DNA of 16,167 nt, from contig CAMLKC010000021.1 of the NCBI GenBank assembly GCA_946480595.1, forward strand, positions 1 through 16,167, written 5' to 3'. Below are positions 6,916-13,251 of the stretch, in pieces; position 1 is the first letter of the stretch; every line of letters begins with the position of its first letter. The notes beneath the pieces were generated by a model, which saw only the letters and a list, made by a program, of their open reading frames with translations, searched no databases and was not told the origin of the DNA. This DNA is from an uncultured Candidatus Saccharibacteria bacterium. Lineage in GTDB: Bacteria; Patescibacteria; Saccharimonadia; Saccharimonadales; CAMLKC01. Both the position numbers and the translations under genes were made by a program.

Positions 6916-8562
6916 ATGGGTAGAGTAAGAAGCGCCGTCGCCAAGGCAAACATTAAGCTATCAATCCCGCACGCGGCAACGCTGCTTGCGGGTTCGATGT
7001 TGCTTTCGAGTTTGCTCGGTTTTTTCCGCGACCGTCTCCTGAACGCGGCGTACCTGCCAAACCTGGCTGCCGGAACAAAAGGCTACCCTGTAGGCATTGA
7101 CGCCTATACGGTAGCCTTTACCATTCCGGACTTTATGTTTGTGATTTTGGTGTCAGGGGCGCTTTCTGTAACGTTTATCCCTGTATTTAACCAGCGGCTT
7201 GCGACTGGCAACAAAAAATCGGCATGGGAACTTTCGACTAGTCTGGTTAACTTTATGGCGTTGGTCACCCTCGTCGCCAGTGTACTTATTATCATTTTTG
7301 CCGATCCGCTCGTGAGCTATGTGGTAGGGCCGGGACTCGATGAATCTGGGCATAGCTTGGCGGTAAGCATGATGCGCGTTATTGCCGTCAACCCGTTCTT
7401 GTTTGCGGTGGCAACGGTTATTGCCAGTATGCAGCAAGCGGTGGGGCGGTTTACGTTTTATGCGCTGGCGCCGACGATCTATAACGTCGGTATTATCATT
7501 GGTACGGTGTTCTTTACGGACGGTATCAACATATTCGGCTGGCAGGTGTTTGAAGGCGGTATTATGGGTGTCGCGCTGGGTGTCGTACTTGGCTCGATCA
7601 TGCAGCTGGTCGTCAGCTGTATCGGCCTTATGGGGCTCGGGTTTGATTATCAGTTCAAGATATTCTGGAAAAACAAAGGTTTTCGGCAGGTGCTGCGGCT
7701 TCTTCCTCCTCGTTCGCTCGACCAAGGCGCCGACTACCTAAACGGCATTGTTGAAATGAACCTGGCGTCGCGGATGGCGGCAGGAACAGTGCGTGCGTAC
7801 CAGCAGGCAACAACCCTTCATCTGGCGCCGATCAACCTCATTGGCGTGGCGATCAGTACGGCAGCCTTTCCAAAGATGACCGAGCGGTTGAGCCAAGGTC
7901 GCCCCGATCTTTTCAAGTCGGAGCTGCAATCAGTCCTCCGGGTGATTATTTGGTTGGCGCTGCCAGTGGCGACCATTACGTTCTTTACGCGTGGCTATCT
8001 TGTGAACTTCATTAAGAACGGTGGAGACCCGCTGATGGCAGGGTTACTCGGAACGCTCGTGGTCGCTATCTTATTCCGATCTATTTATTACATTGCTGCC
8101 CGCAGTTTTTATGCGCAGCAGGATACCAAAACACCGCTTTATATCTCTATCTTTTCTATCGCGCTGAACATCGCATTGGCGGTCTTGTTCACGATGGAAT
8201 TCAACATGGGCGCGTACGGCCTTGCGTGGGCGCAGTCCTTTGTGGCGTTCGTCGAAGTGATGATACTTTTCTATGTCATGTCAAAGCGTATTGGCGGATT
8301 GTTTGACGCCGACTTTATGCGCGCCGTGTGGCGAATGACGAGCGCTACAGGATTTACCGCGGTAGTCAGCTACATCGCAGTTCAGCTTTTCCAGCTGGGA
8401 GCTAGTGACCAGAGCTTCCTCGCGACATTCCCGAAGTTCATTGTCATTATCGTTATTAGCCTGGGGGCGTACGTGTTGTTTAGTCGCATGCTTAAGCTTC
8501 CCGAAGTCAATCCGGTCCTGTCGCGCCTAAAGAGACTTTTCTTTGGCCGGGCACGCTCGTAA
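6916..8562 (+). CDS. murJ: MurJ/MviN-family flippase of the MOP superfamily, divergent
   Basis: MurJ flips lipid II across the membrane for peptidoglycan synthesis. This 548-residue protein is almost entirely hydrophobic helices (about 14) and aligns along its length with the family: LLGFFRDRLL near residue 34, IDAYTVAF, SGALSVTFIPVF, APTIYNVGII, GVAISTAAFPKM and YAQQDTKTPLYIS. The Arg of 'FRD' and the Asp of 'IDAY' match E. coli Arg24 and Asp39. By eye, however, the positions of E. coli Arg18, Arg52, Glu57, Arg270 and Glu273 are not conserved (for example LLSSLLGF instead of FSRVLGF). It could be a diverged MurJ or a MOP-type exporter of another lipid-linked glycan. The ATG at 6916 follows a weak SD, 19 nt after ftsH, fitting co-transcription. 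No terminator is seen before lepA. Confidence 0.88.
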   Translation: MGRVRSAVAKANIKLSIPHAATLLAGSMLLSSLLGFFRDRLLNAAYLPNLAAGTKGYPVGIDAYTVAFTIPDFMFVILVSGALSVTFIPVFNQRLATGNKKSAWELSTSLVNFMALVTLVASVLIIIFADPLVSYVVGPGLDESGHSLAVSMMRVIAVNPFLFAVATVIASMQQAVGRFTFYALAPTIYNVGIIIGTVFFTDGINIFGWQVFEGGIMGVALGVVLGSIMQLVVSCIGLMGLGFDYQFKIFWKNKGFRQVLRLLPPRSLDQGADYLNGIVEMNLASRMAAGTVRAYQQATTLHLAPINLIGVAISTAAFPKMTERLSQGRPDLFKSELQSVLRVIIWLALPVATITFFTRGYLVNFIKNGGDPLMAGLLGTLVVAILFRSIYYIAARSFYAQQDTKTPLYISIFSIALNIALAVLFTMEFNMGAYGLAWAQSFVAFVEVMILFYVMSKRIGGLFDADFMRAVWRMTSATGFTAVVSYIAVQLFQLGASDQSFLATFPKFIVIIVISLGAYVLFSRMLKLPEVNPVLSRLKRLFFGRARS

Positions 8563-8588
8563 CCGCACTATCTATCACCTCTAAAAGA

Positions 8589-8597
8589 TGGTATAAT
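8589..8597 (+). promoter_or_regulatory. Extended -10 promoter of lepA
   Basis: TG-G-TATAAT is a perfect extended -10. The gap to the ATG at 8611 is 13 nt, predicting a leader of only about 7 nt with no SD. Confidence 0.6.
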
Positions 8598-8610
8598 TTA
8601 CCCCTGAACT

Positions 8611-10389
8611 ATGGATCAATCTAATATTAGAAACTTTTGTATTATTGCGCATATCGACCACGGCAAGTCGACGCTTGCTGACCGTATGCTTGAGCTGACA
8701 GGCACGGTCCAGCACCGTGATATGAAATCGCAGCTGCTCGACAGTATGGATCTGGAGCGCGAAAAGGGAATTACTATCAAGCTGGCACCCGTTCGTATGC
8801 AGTACAAGGGTAATGACCTAAACCTTATCGATACGCCGGGTCATGTTGATTTTAGTTACGAGGTTTCGCGCAGTCTTGCGGCTTGTGAGGGGGCGATTTT
8901 GGTAGTTGATGCCAGTCAGGGAATCCAGGCGCAGACGCTTGCCAACGTCTATTTGGCGCTTGCGGCTGACCTGACGATTATTCCGGTACTCAACAAGATC
9001 GATCTTCCGGCTTCTGACGTACCGCGGGTGAGTGCCGAGGTTATTAACCTGCTTGGTTGCCGCGAAGAAGATATTTTGAAGATTAGTGCTAAGACAGGCG
9101 AGGGTGTCGGCGATGTGCTGGATGCCGTCGTAGAACGGATAACTCCTCCGCAAGGGGCTGTTGAGTCACCGACCCGCGCACTTATTTTCGACAGTTACTA
9201 TGACGATTATCGCGGCGTTATTTTGTACATGCGCGTTGTCGACGGACTGATCAAAAAAGGCGACACGATAGAAATGCTGGCAACCAGCGCGAGCGGCCTG
9301 GCACTTGAAGTCGGGGCGCTCAACCCGACCATGAAAGCTGGCGCCGATATTTCGACGGGCGAGATTGGGTACATTGTGACCAACCTCAAAACCACTCGTG
9401 ATGCAAAAGTGGGCGATACAGTGACGGTCAAGCGAGCGCATGCCGAGGCGGCACTTCCCGGGTACCAAAATGTAAAGCCGTTCGTGTATGCCGGATTTTT
9501 CCCGGTTTCCAACGAGGACTACAACGATCTTAAAGAGGCTGTCGAAAAGCTTTCGCTGAGCGATTCGGCCCTGCAGTTTGAACCAGAAAATTCTCCAGTA
9601 CTTGGTTTTGGTGTGCGCATTGGCTTTTTGGGGTTGCTGCACATGGATATTATCCGCGAACGGCTAGAGCGCGAATATGATCTCGATTTGGTCGTGACAA
9701 ACCCTTCGACCGACTACCAGGTAACGCTTAACAACGGCGAAGAAACAGATATCAAGTCGGCCAGCGAACTGCCGGACGCGACAAAAATAAAAGAAATCCG
9801 TGAGCCGTGGATCAACGGTGAAATTGTTGTACCGCAGGAATACATCGGAGCTGTCATTCAGCTGGTTGTCAGAAAGCGTGGCCGCCAGAAAAACCTGAGT
9901 TATATTGACGAGCGGGCGTTGATATCGTTCGAAGCGCCGCTTGCCAACTTGCTAACGGATTTTTACGACCAGTTAAAATCAGTCACAAGCGGCTTTGGCA
10001 GCTTTAATTACGAGCTGTCTGAGTACCGCGCCGAAGATTTGGTGAAAGTAGACTTTTACGTGGCCGGTGAAATTATTGATGCGCTGAGTATTATGGCGCA
10101 CCGCAGCGAGTCGCAGCGTGTTGGCCGCGAAGTCGTAGACAAGCTAAAAGATGTCATCCCGCGTCAGAACTTTCAGGTGAGTTTGCAGGCTGCTATCGGT
10201 GGCAAATTTATTGCCCGTGCCGATCTCAGCGCATACCGAAAAGACGTGACCACTGGACTATACGGCGGTGACGTTTCGCGCAAAAAGAAGGTCCTCGCCA
10301 AGCAGGCAAAGGGTAAAAAGCGCATGAAACGCTTTGGTAAAGTAGATATTCCGTCCGAAGCCTTTACGGTCCTTCTGAAAAAATCATAG
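8611..10389 (+). CDS. lepA: Elongation factor 4 (LepA), ribosomal GTPase
   Basis: LepA/EF4 is a translational GTPase related to EF-G that binds the ribosome and affects initiation, elongation or assembly, especially under stress. In this 592-residue protein the G domain shows AHIDHGKST (13-21), the switch region DLEREKGITIK (47-57), DTPGH (74-78) and NKID (128-131). It is followed by a beta-barrel domain (about 190-270), two EF-G-like domains, and the LepA-specific C-terminal domain with a lysine-rich stretch (SRKKKVLAKQAKGKKRMK) ahead of the final DIPSEAFTVLLK. Length and motif order are standard and the protein lacks EF-G domain IV, which distinguishes it from EF-G. The ATG at 8611 gives the canonical LepA beginning (NIRNFCIIAHIDHGKST). 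No SD is seen, in line with the very short predicted leader. Confidence 0.97.
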   Translation: MDQSNIRNFCIIAHIDHGKSTLADRMLELTGTVQHRDMKSQLLDSMDLEREKGITIKLAPVRMQYKGNDLNLIDTPGHVDFSYEVSRSLAACEGAILVVDASQGIQAQTLANVYLALAADLTIIPVLNKIDLPASDVPRVSAEVINLLGCREEDILKISAKTGEGVGDVLDAVVERITPPQGAVESPTRALIFDSYYDDYRGVILYMRVVDGLIKKGDTIEMLATSASGLALEVGALNPTMKAGADISTGEIGYIVTNLKTTRDAKVGDTVTVKRAHAEAALPGYQNVKPFVYAGFFPVSNEDYNDLKEAVEKLSLSDSALQFEPENSPVLGFGVRIGFLGLLHMDIIRERLEREYDLDLVVTNPSTDYQVTLNNGEETDIKSASELPDATKIKEIREPWINGEIVVPQEYIGAVIQLVVRKRGRQKNLSYIDERALISFEAPLANLLTDFYDQLKSVTSGFGSFNYELSEYRAEDLVKVDFYVAGEIIDALSIMAHRSESQRVGREVVDKLKDVIPRQNFQVSLQAAIGGKFIARADLSAYRKDVTTGLYGGDVSRKKKVLAKQAKGKKRMKRFGKVDIPSEAFTVLLKKS

Positions 10390-10393
10390 CAGC

Positions 10394-10417
10394 GAGGTTC
10401 CTAGGCAATACACCTCG
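10394..10417 (+). terminator. Weak hairpin between lepA and the next promoter
   Basis: CGAGGT pairs with ACCTCG around a loop of about 12 nt, immediately after lepA and just upstream of the next -10. There is no T-run. It could weaken read-through or mark the promoter. Low confidence. Confidence 0.25.
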
Positions 10418-10421
10418 TATG

Positions 10422-10430
10422 TGTTATAGT
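10422..10430 (+). promoter_or_regulatory. Extended -10 of the guanylate-kinase-like gene, predicted leaderless
   Basis: TG-T-TATAGT ends exactly 6 nt before the ATG at 10437. An in-frame ATG at 10419 lies upstream of this -10 and could not be on the transcript, so the element decides the start. Confidence 0.6.
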
Positions 10431-10436
10431 CTGTAT

Positions 10437-11192
10437 ATGGAAAAGGTGCTACCATCTCTACAAAATAAACAGGCTTTTCAAGAAGCGTTAAAAAACTATG
10501 AGGTATCTCCTCACGGCAAAGAGGTGCTTAATAAGACTCCCTTTGTGGCGCTGAGCGGCATTGCTGGCGGCGGTCGTAATACAGTAATCCGTGTACTTGT
10601 CGAAACCGGCAAGTATATTTTCGCTGTTTCCGACACCACTCGTCCGCCAAAAGTCCGTGACGGCCGCCTTGAAGTTGACGGAGTAGACTATTACTTCCGC
10701 GACGAAGCCGCGATGCTTCAGGATATTCAGAGCGGTGAGTTTATTGAGGCTGAAATTATTCACAACCAACAGGTTTCAGGCACGAGCATCCGTGAAATTG
10801 AGCGAACAATCGCCACTGGAAAAATACCGATTCATGATTTTGAATATGGCGGCATAAAGAACGTCGTAAAAGCCAAGCCCGACGCTGTCATTATTGGCCT
10901 GGTACCGCCAAACTACGACGAATGGATCCGTCGTTTGTATAACCGCGAGCCGCTACACGATCAGGAGTTTCTTAACCGTCTGGTTACTGCAGAAAAAGTG
11001 CTCGAAAACATGCTGGCTCATCCGTACTTCAAACTATTAGTAAACGATTCGACCGCGGAATGCACCGAACAGCTTCGTCGTATTGTCGAAGACGAAAACT
11101 ACACCGACGAAGAACACGCCAAGGGGCGACGCGTCGTTGAAGGGCTGCTTGAAGCGGTCAAAAAAGGCCTCTCGGAGCGTCTTCCAGCCTAG
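10437..11192 (+). CDS. Guanylate-kinase-like protein with an altered P-loop
   Basis: Guanylate kinase phosphorylates GMP to GDP with ATP. This 251-residue protein has the fold's landmarks in order after an extra N-terminal segment of about 35 residues: the P-loop position GIAGGGRNT (41-49), SDTTRPP (65-71), EVDGVDYYF (79-87), GEFIEAEII (100-108), SGTS (114-117), a variant of the DIDWQG loop (HDFEYGG, 133-139), RRLYNRE (165-171) and LVNDS (201-205). In the P-loop the invariant Walker Lys is Arg47 and the following Ser/Thr is Asn48, and the Tyr of the GMP-binding 'YGT' is Ser. It may be a slow or repurposed kinase, or a pseudoenzyme. The C-terminus has an extra charged helical tail. The TAG at 11190-11192 lies inside the CIRCE operator of hrcA. 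The start is set by the -10 at 10425-10430. Confidence 0.85.
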   Translation: MEKVLPSLQNKQAFQEALKNYEVSPHGKEVLNKTPFVALSGIAGGGRNTVIRVLVETGKYIFAVSDTTRPPKVRDGRLEVDGVDYYFRDEAAMLQDIQSGEFIEAEIIHNQQVSGTSIREIERTIATGKIPIHDFEYGGIKNVVKAKPDAVIIGLVPPNYDEWIRRLYNREPLHDQEFLNRLVTAEKVLENMLAHPYFKLLVNDSTAECTEQLRRIVEDENYTDEEHAKGRRVVEGLLEAVKKGLSERLPA

Positions 11193-11228
11193 CACTCGAT
11201 TGCAAAGAGTGCCAAAAACCGTTAAAAT
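11189..11228 (+). promoter_or_regulatory. CIRCE operator with embedded promoter of hrcA-grpE
   Basis: CTAGCACTC (11189-11197), a 9-nt spacer and GAGTGCCAA (11207-11215) match the CIRCE consensus TTAGCACTC-N9-GAGTGCTAA at 8/9 in each arm. The -35 TTGCAA (11200-11205) lies wholly within the spacer, and 17 nt later the -10 TAAAAT (11223-11228) ends 6 nt before the hrcA ATG. Bound HrcA would cover the -35, giving autorepression. The left arm also contains the stop codon of the previous gene. Confidence 0.9.
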
Positions 11229-11234
11229 GGCTGT

Positions 11235-11942
11235 ATGACCGATCGTCAACTAGCCATTCTCGCCGCTATCATTGAGCAGTATGCAGAAATCGCCGCCCCT
11301 GTAGGGAGTGTTATTTTGGCAAAGCTGTTTAATGTTTCAAGCGCGACTATCCGCAGTGAAATGGCCCGTCTGGAGGAGATGGGGCTCATTATGCAGCCGC
11401 ACACTAGTGCTGGCCGTATTCCGACTGACAGGGGCTACCGGTTGTACGTGAACAGCATTACCGAGGCTGCTGGCGACGACATGCCCGCCCTCGATCGCAG
11501 TACAAGAGCGATTGAAGCGCGCGTGGCGACACACAACGATTCGGCCTCGCGGGCGATTCGCAGTGCCGTGGACAGCCTGGTCGACCTGACGCAGAACCTG
11601 GGTCTTGCTACCATTGGCGACCAACTGTATATGAGCGGTATTGGCAATCTTTTCAGCCAACCCGAATTCACCCAGGGAAAGCACACACAGGCGGTGGCAC
11701 GTTTGCTCGACAATCTTGAGCCGTGGCTACGCGAGGCGGCTCCAAACGAACCGCTAAATGTATATATTGGTGCTGAAAACCCTATTGGTAAAACCAGCGG
11801 CGCCAGCCTGATTATCAGTCGGTTCCGCTCGCCGTATTCGGACCGTAGTTATATCGGCGTGCTTGGTCCTACCCGCCAAAGTTATGGCAGGGTGATGCGT
11901 CTTGTCCGTCATGCCGGCGCGATGCTTGAAGAAGTACTATAG
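11235..11942 (+). CDS. hrcA: Heat-shock repressor HrcA, compact form
   Basis: HrcA binds CIRCE operators and represses chaperone genes. It needs chaperone help to stay active, so unfolded proteins relieve the repression. The 235-residue protein keeps the N-terminal winged helix (1-72), with recognition helix SSATIRSEMARLEEMG (35-50) and the signature SAGRIPTDRGYR (58-69). It also keeps the C-terminal LYMSGIGNLFSQPEF (131-145), YIGAENP (177-183) and SYIGVLGPTRQSYGRV (205-220). HrcA is usually about 340 residues. Here NLGLATIGDQL joins the linker helix directly to the LYMSG block, so roughly 100 residues covering the first GAF-like half and the inserted dimerisation domain appear to be missing, without a frameshift. 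ATG at 11235 sits 6 nt after the -10, so the mRNA should be leaderless. grpE follows 17 nt after the stop. The CIRCE upstream supports function. Confidence 0.93.
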   Translation: MTDRQLAILAAIIEQYAEIAAPVGSVILAKLFNVSSATIRSEMARLEEMGLIMQPHTSAGRIPTDRGYRLYVNSITEAAGDDMPALDRSTRAIEARVATHNDSASRAIRSAVDSLVDLTQNLGLATIGDQLYMSGIGNLFSQPEFTQGKHTQAVARLLDNLEPWLREAAPNEPLNVYIGAENPIGKTSGASLIISRFRSPYSDRSYIGVLGPTRQSYGRVMRLVRHAGAMLEEVL

Positions 11943-11959
11943 TTTTAAAGGAGGCTTTC

Positions 11960-12424
11960 ATGGCTAAAGATAAAAAAACCGAGGAACTCGAACAACAAAT
12001 TGCAGAACTGACGCAAGACCTGCAGCGTACCCATGCTGATTTTGAGAACTACCGCAAAAGGGTAGAGCTTGAAAAGACCTCGGCGCGTGAAGCGGGCCAA
12101 GCCGGCGCTATTTTGAAGTTGCTTCCGGTAATCGACAACATTGAGCGTGCGGTACTTCATATTCCTGCCGAGCTGAAGGAAAATAAATGGGCTCAAGGTG
12201 TTGCTGGCCTGGTAAAAAATCTCGAAAAGTCACTCGATGCCCTTAACCTAAAGCGTATCGAAGCGAAAAAGGGTGATGTCTTCAATCCTGAACTTCACGA
12301 AGCGATTCAATTTGACGAGGAAGCCGAAGGCGATAACGAAATTATCGAAGAAGAGCTGCAAGCAGGCTATTTGCTTGGTGGCCGGCCAATCCGTCATGCC
12401 ATGGTAAAAGTTACCAAAAAGTAA
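11960..12424 (+). CDS. grpE: Nucleotide exchange factor GrpE
   Basis: GrpE releases ADP from DnaK so that the chaperone cycle can continue. The 154-residue protein has a long N-terminal coiled-coil helix (about 5-50, with the family motif DFENYRKR at 31-38), further helices including LLPVIDNIERAV (about 54-65), and a C-terminal beta domain with VFNPELHEAI (about 112-121) and the ending GRPIRHAMVKVTK. It is somewhat shorter than E. coli GrpE (about 197 residues), mainly in the disordered N-terminus. A strong SD (AAAGGAGG, 11947-11954) lies 5 nt before the ATG, contrasting with the leaderless hrcA upstream. It is the second gene of the CIRCE-controlled operon, so it should be induced with dnaK by heat shock. 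Confidence 0.96.
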   Translation: MAKDKKTEELEQQIAELTQDLQRTHADFENYRKRVELEKTSAREAGQAGAILKLLPVIDNIERAVLHIPAELKENKWAQGVAGLVKNLEKSLDALNLKRIEAKKGDVFNPELHEAIQFDEEAEGDNEIIEEELQAGYLLGGRPIRHAMVKVTKK

Positions 12425-12428
12425 CTTC

Positions 12429-12458
12429 TTGTCTTACATTCAAGCATAAGCGTATACT
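12429..12458 (+). promoter_or_regulatory. Promoter of the orphan gene at 12465, predicted leaderless
   Basis: TTGTCT (12429-12434), an 18-nt spacer and TATACT (12453-12458), with 6 nt to the ATG. No CIRCE is present, so this gene should not follow HrcA control. Confidence 0.6.
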
Positions 12459-12464
12459 ATACGC

Positions 12465-12734
12465 ATGGGCGAAATTCTTAAACAAGAACAGACGGTCGAC
12501 GAACCAGATAATAGGGGTGAATCGGAAGAATATATGAATCCGCGGCTGCGGATTTCATTACGGCACGTTGATTTTGTCAGTCCGCTTGGTGCGTTTCGGG
12601 CGCAGCACGACAGGACCGATCTGCAGCTTGCGCCAAATACCTCAGAGGTTTGGGCTGACTGGCGCAAAGATCTTGAACGGCGGATCTCTAGGACGGCCGT
12701 GCAAGCCGATGCTATCCTTGCTGAAATAAATTGA
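12465..12734 (+). CDS. Orphan small protein between grpE and dnaK, function unknown
   Basis: This 89-residue, acidic, soluble protein has a disordered-looking start (MGEILKQEQTVDEPDNRGES), followed by PRLRISLRHVDFVSPLGAF and a helical C-terminal half with two tryptophans (SEVWADWRKDLERR). There is no signal peptide or membrane segment, and I do not recognise a family. Its codon use is mixed like the neighbouring housekeeping genes, unlike the reverse-strand gene that follows. The ATG is fixed by a good promoter ending 6 nt upstream, and there is no SD. An in-frame ATG at 12534 is a weaker alternative start. It ends 16 nt before a strong hairpin that separates it from the convergent gene. Confidence 0.65.
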   Translation: MGEILKQEQTVDEPDNRGESEEYMNPRLRISLRHVDFVSPLGAFRAQHDRTDLQLAPNTSEVWADWRKDLERRISRTAVQADAILAEIN

Positions 12735-12750
12735 TACGATCATTTTAGAA

Positions 12751-12786
12751 GTGCACCTCCCCGCTGGCGTCCAGGGGGAGGTGTGT
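12751..12786. terminator. Long hairpin between convergent genes, probable two-way terminator
   Basis: CACCTCCCC (12754-12762) pairs with GGGGAGGTG (12775-12783). Inside it CTGG (12764-12767) pairs with CCAG (12771-12774) around a 3-nt loop, with one bulged G at 12763, and G-U pairs extend the base to 12751/12786. It lies 16 nt after the + strand gene and about 27 nt after the end of the - strand gene. There is no U-tract on either side. Confidence 0.55.
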
Positions 12787-12812
12787 TCACTCATAGGCGC
12801 TGTTGCGAGCGT

Positions 12813-13019
12813 TTAGCTCTCGGCCTGGAAGGCGACATCCTTCAGGTTGACGTTGGTGTCGCGCAGCATGGGTGCGACCTTGTTGTTGAGGTCGCCCTGT
12901 GACGACACCGTGGTCTTTCGGCCGCGGTAGGTGACGACCAGCTTCTCTCCCGCCCTCAGCTCGCCAGCCAGAGCGGCGTAGCTGTTAGGGCTTTGGTTGT
13001 CGAGCTTGCGCAGTGCCAT
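12813..13019 (-). CDS. Small GC-rich reverse-strand gene, function unknown, possibly acquired
   Basis: Reading the minus strand, an ATG at 13019-13017 opens a 68-residue frame ending TAA. The protein is soluble and mildly basic, with a plausible beta-strand pair (EKLVVTYRGRKTTVSSQGDL) followed by VAPMLRDTNVNLKDVAFQ. No membrane segment or known motif is seen. Of 68 codons, 58 end in G or C (85%), far above its neighbours (for example the first 35 codons of grpE are near half). This is the only convincing gene on the minus strand, and it interrupts the grpE-dnaK region. The start has GGGAAAG and AGGA-like bases just upstream (on the minus strand) and a foldable leader at 13034-13057. Transfer from a GC-rich bacterium, perhaps an actinobacterial host, would explain the bias, but this is inference. 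Confidence 0.6.
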   Translation of the reverse strand: MALRKLDNQSPNSYAALAGELRAGEKLVVTYRGRKTTVSSQGDLNNKVAPMLRDTNVNLKDVAFQAES

Positions 13020-13033
13020 ATCCTAGCTTTCCC

Positions 13034-13057
13034 GTGGTGGGTAAATGAGCCCGCCAC
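13034..13057 (-). promoter_or_regulatory. Hairpin in the leader of the reverse-strand gene
   Basis: GTGGTGGG (13034-13041) pairs with CCCGCCAC (13050-13057), including one G-U pair, around an 8-nt loop, about 15 nt upstream of the minus-strand ATG. Its role is unknown and no clear -10 was found for this gene. Confidence 0.3.
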
Positions 13058-13130
13058 GTTTAATAGGTAGCAATCAGTGGTGCCTGGATGAACGTAAACT
13101 ATCTAAATACAAAGTCTATAAAAAGTCAAA

Positions 13131-13169
13131 CTAGCACTCTTGACACGAGAGTGCTAGTTTATTTACAAT
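13131..13169 (+). promoter_or_regulatory. CIRCE operator 1 with embedded dnaK promoter P1
   Basis: CTAGCACTC (13131-13139), a 9-nt spacer and GAGTGCTAG (13149-13157) form a perfect palindrome, one base per arm from the CIRCE consensus. The spacer holds a consensus -35 TTGACA (13140-13145). The -10 TACAAT (13164-13169) follows after 18 nt, predicting a start near 13176. Confidence 0.93.
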
Positions 13170-13176
13170 GAAATTA

Positions 13177-13206
13177 TTGGCAATCTAGTCTGTAGAGTGC
13201 TAAAAT
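13177..13206 (+). promoter_or_regulatory. CIRCE-like operator 2 and possible promoter P2 of dnaK
   Basis: TTGGCAATC (13177-13185, 7/9), a 9-nt spacer and GAGTGCTAA (13195-13203, 9/9) match CIRCE. The element starts at about +2 of P1. TTGGCA (13177-13182), an 18-nt spacer and TAAAAT (13201-13206) could be a second promoter buried in it. Two operators centred about 46 bp apart suggest tight or cooperative repression. Confidence 0.75.
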
Positions 13207-13251
13207 AAAGCTAGATATAGTTTGATCATCTAAACGAAGGAGAGTATACCT

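Noticed and set aside
10419..10436. Upstream ATG of the guanylate-kinase-like gene
   Set aside because: It overlaps and precedes the extended -10 element (10422-10430), so it would not be on the transcript from that promoter.
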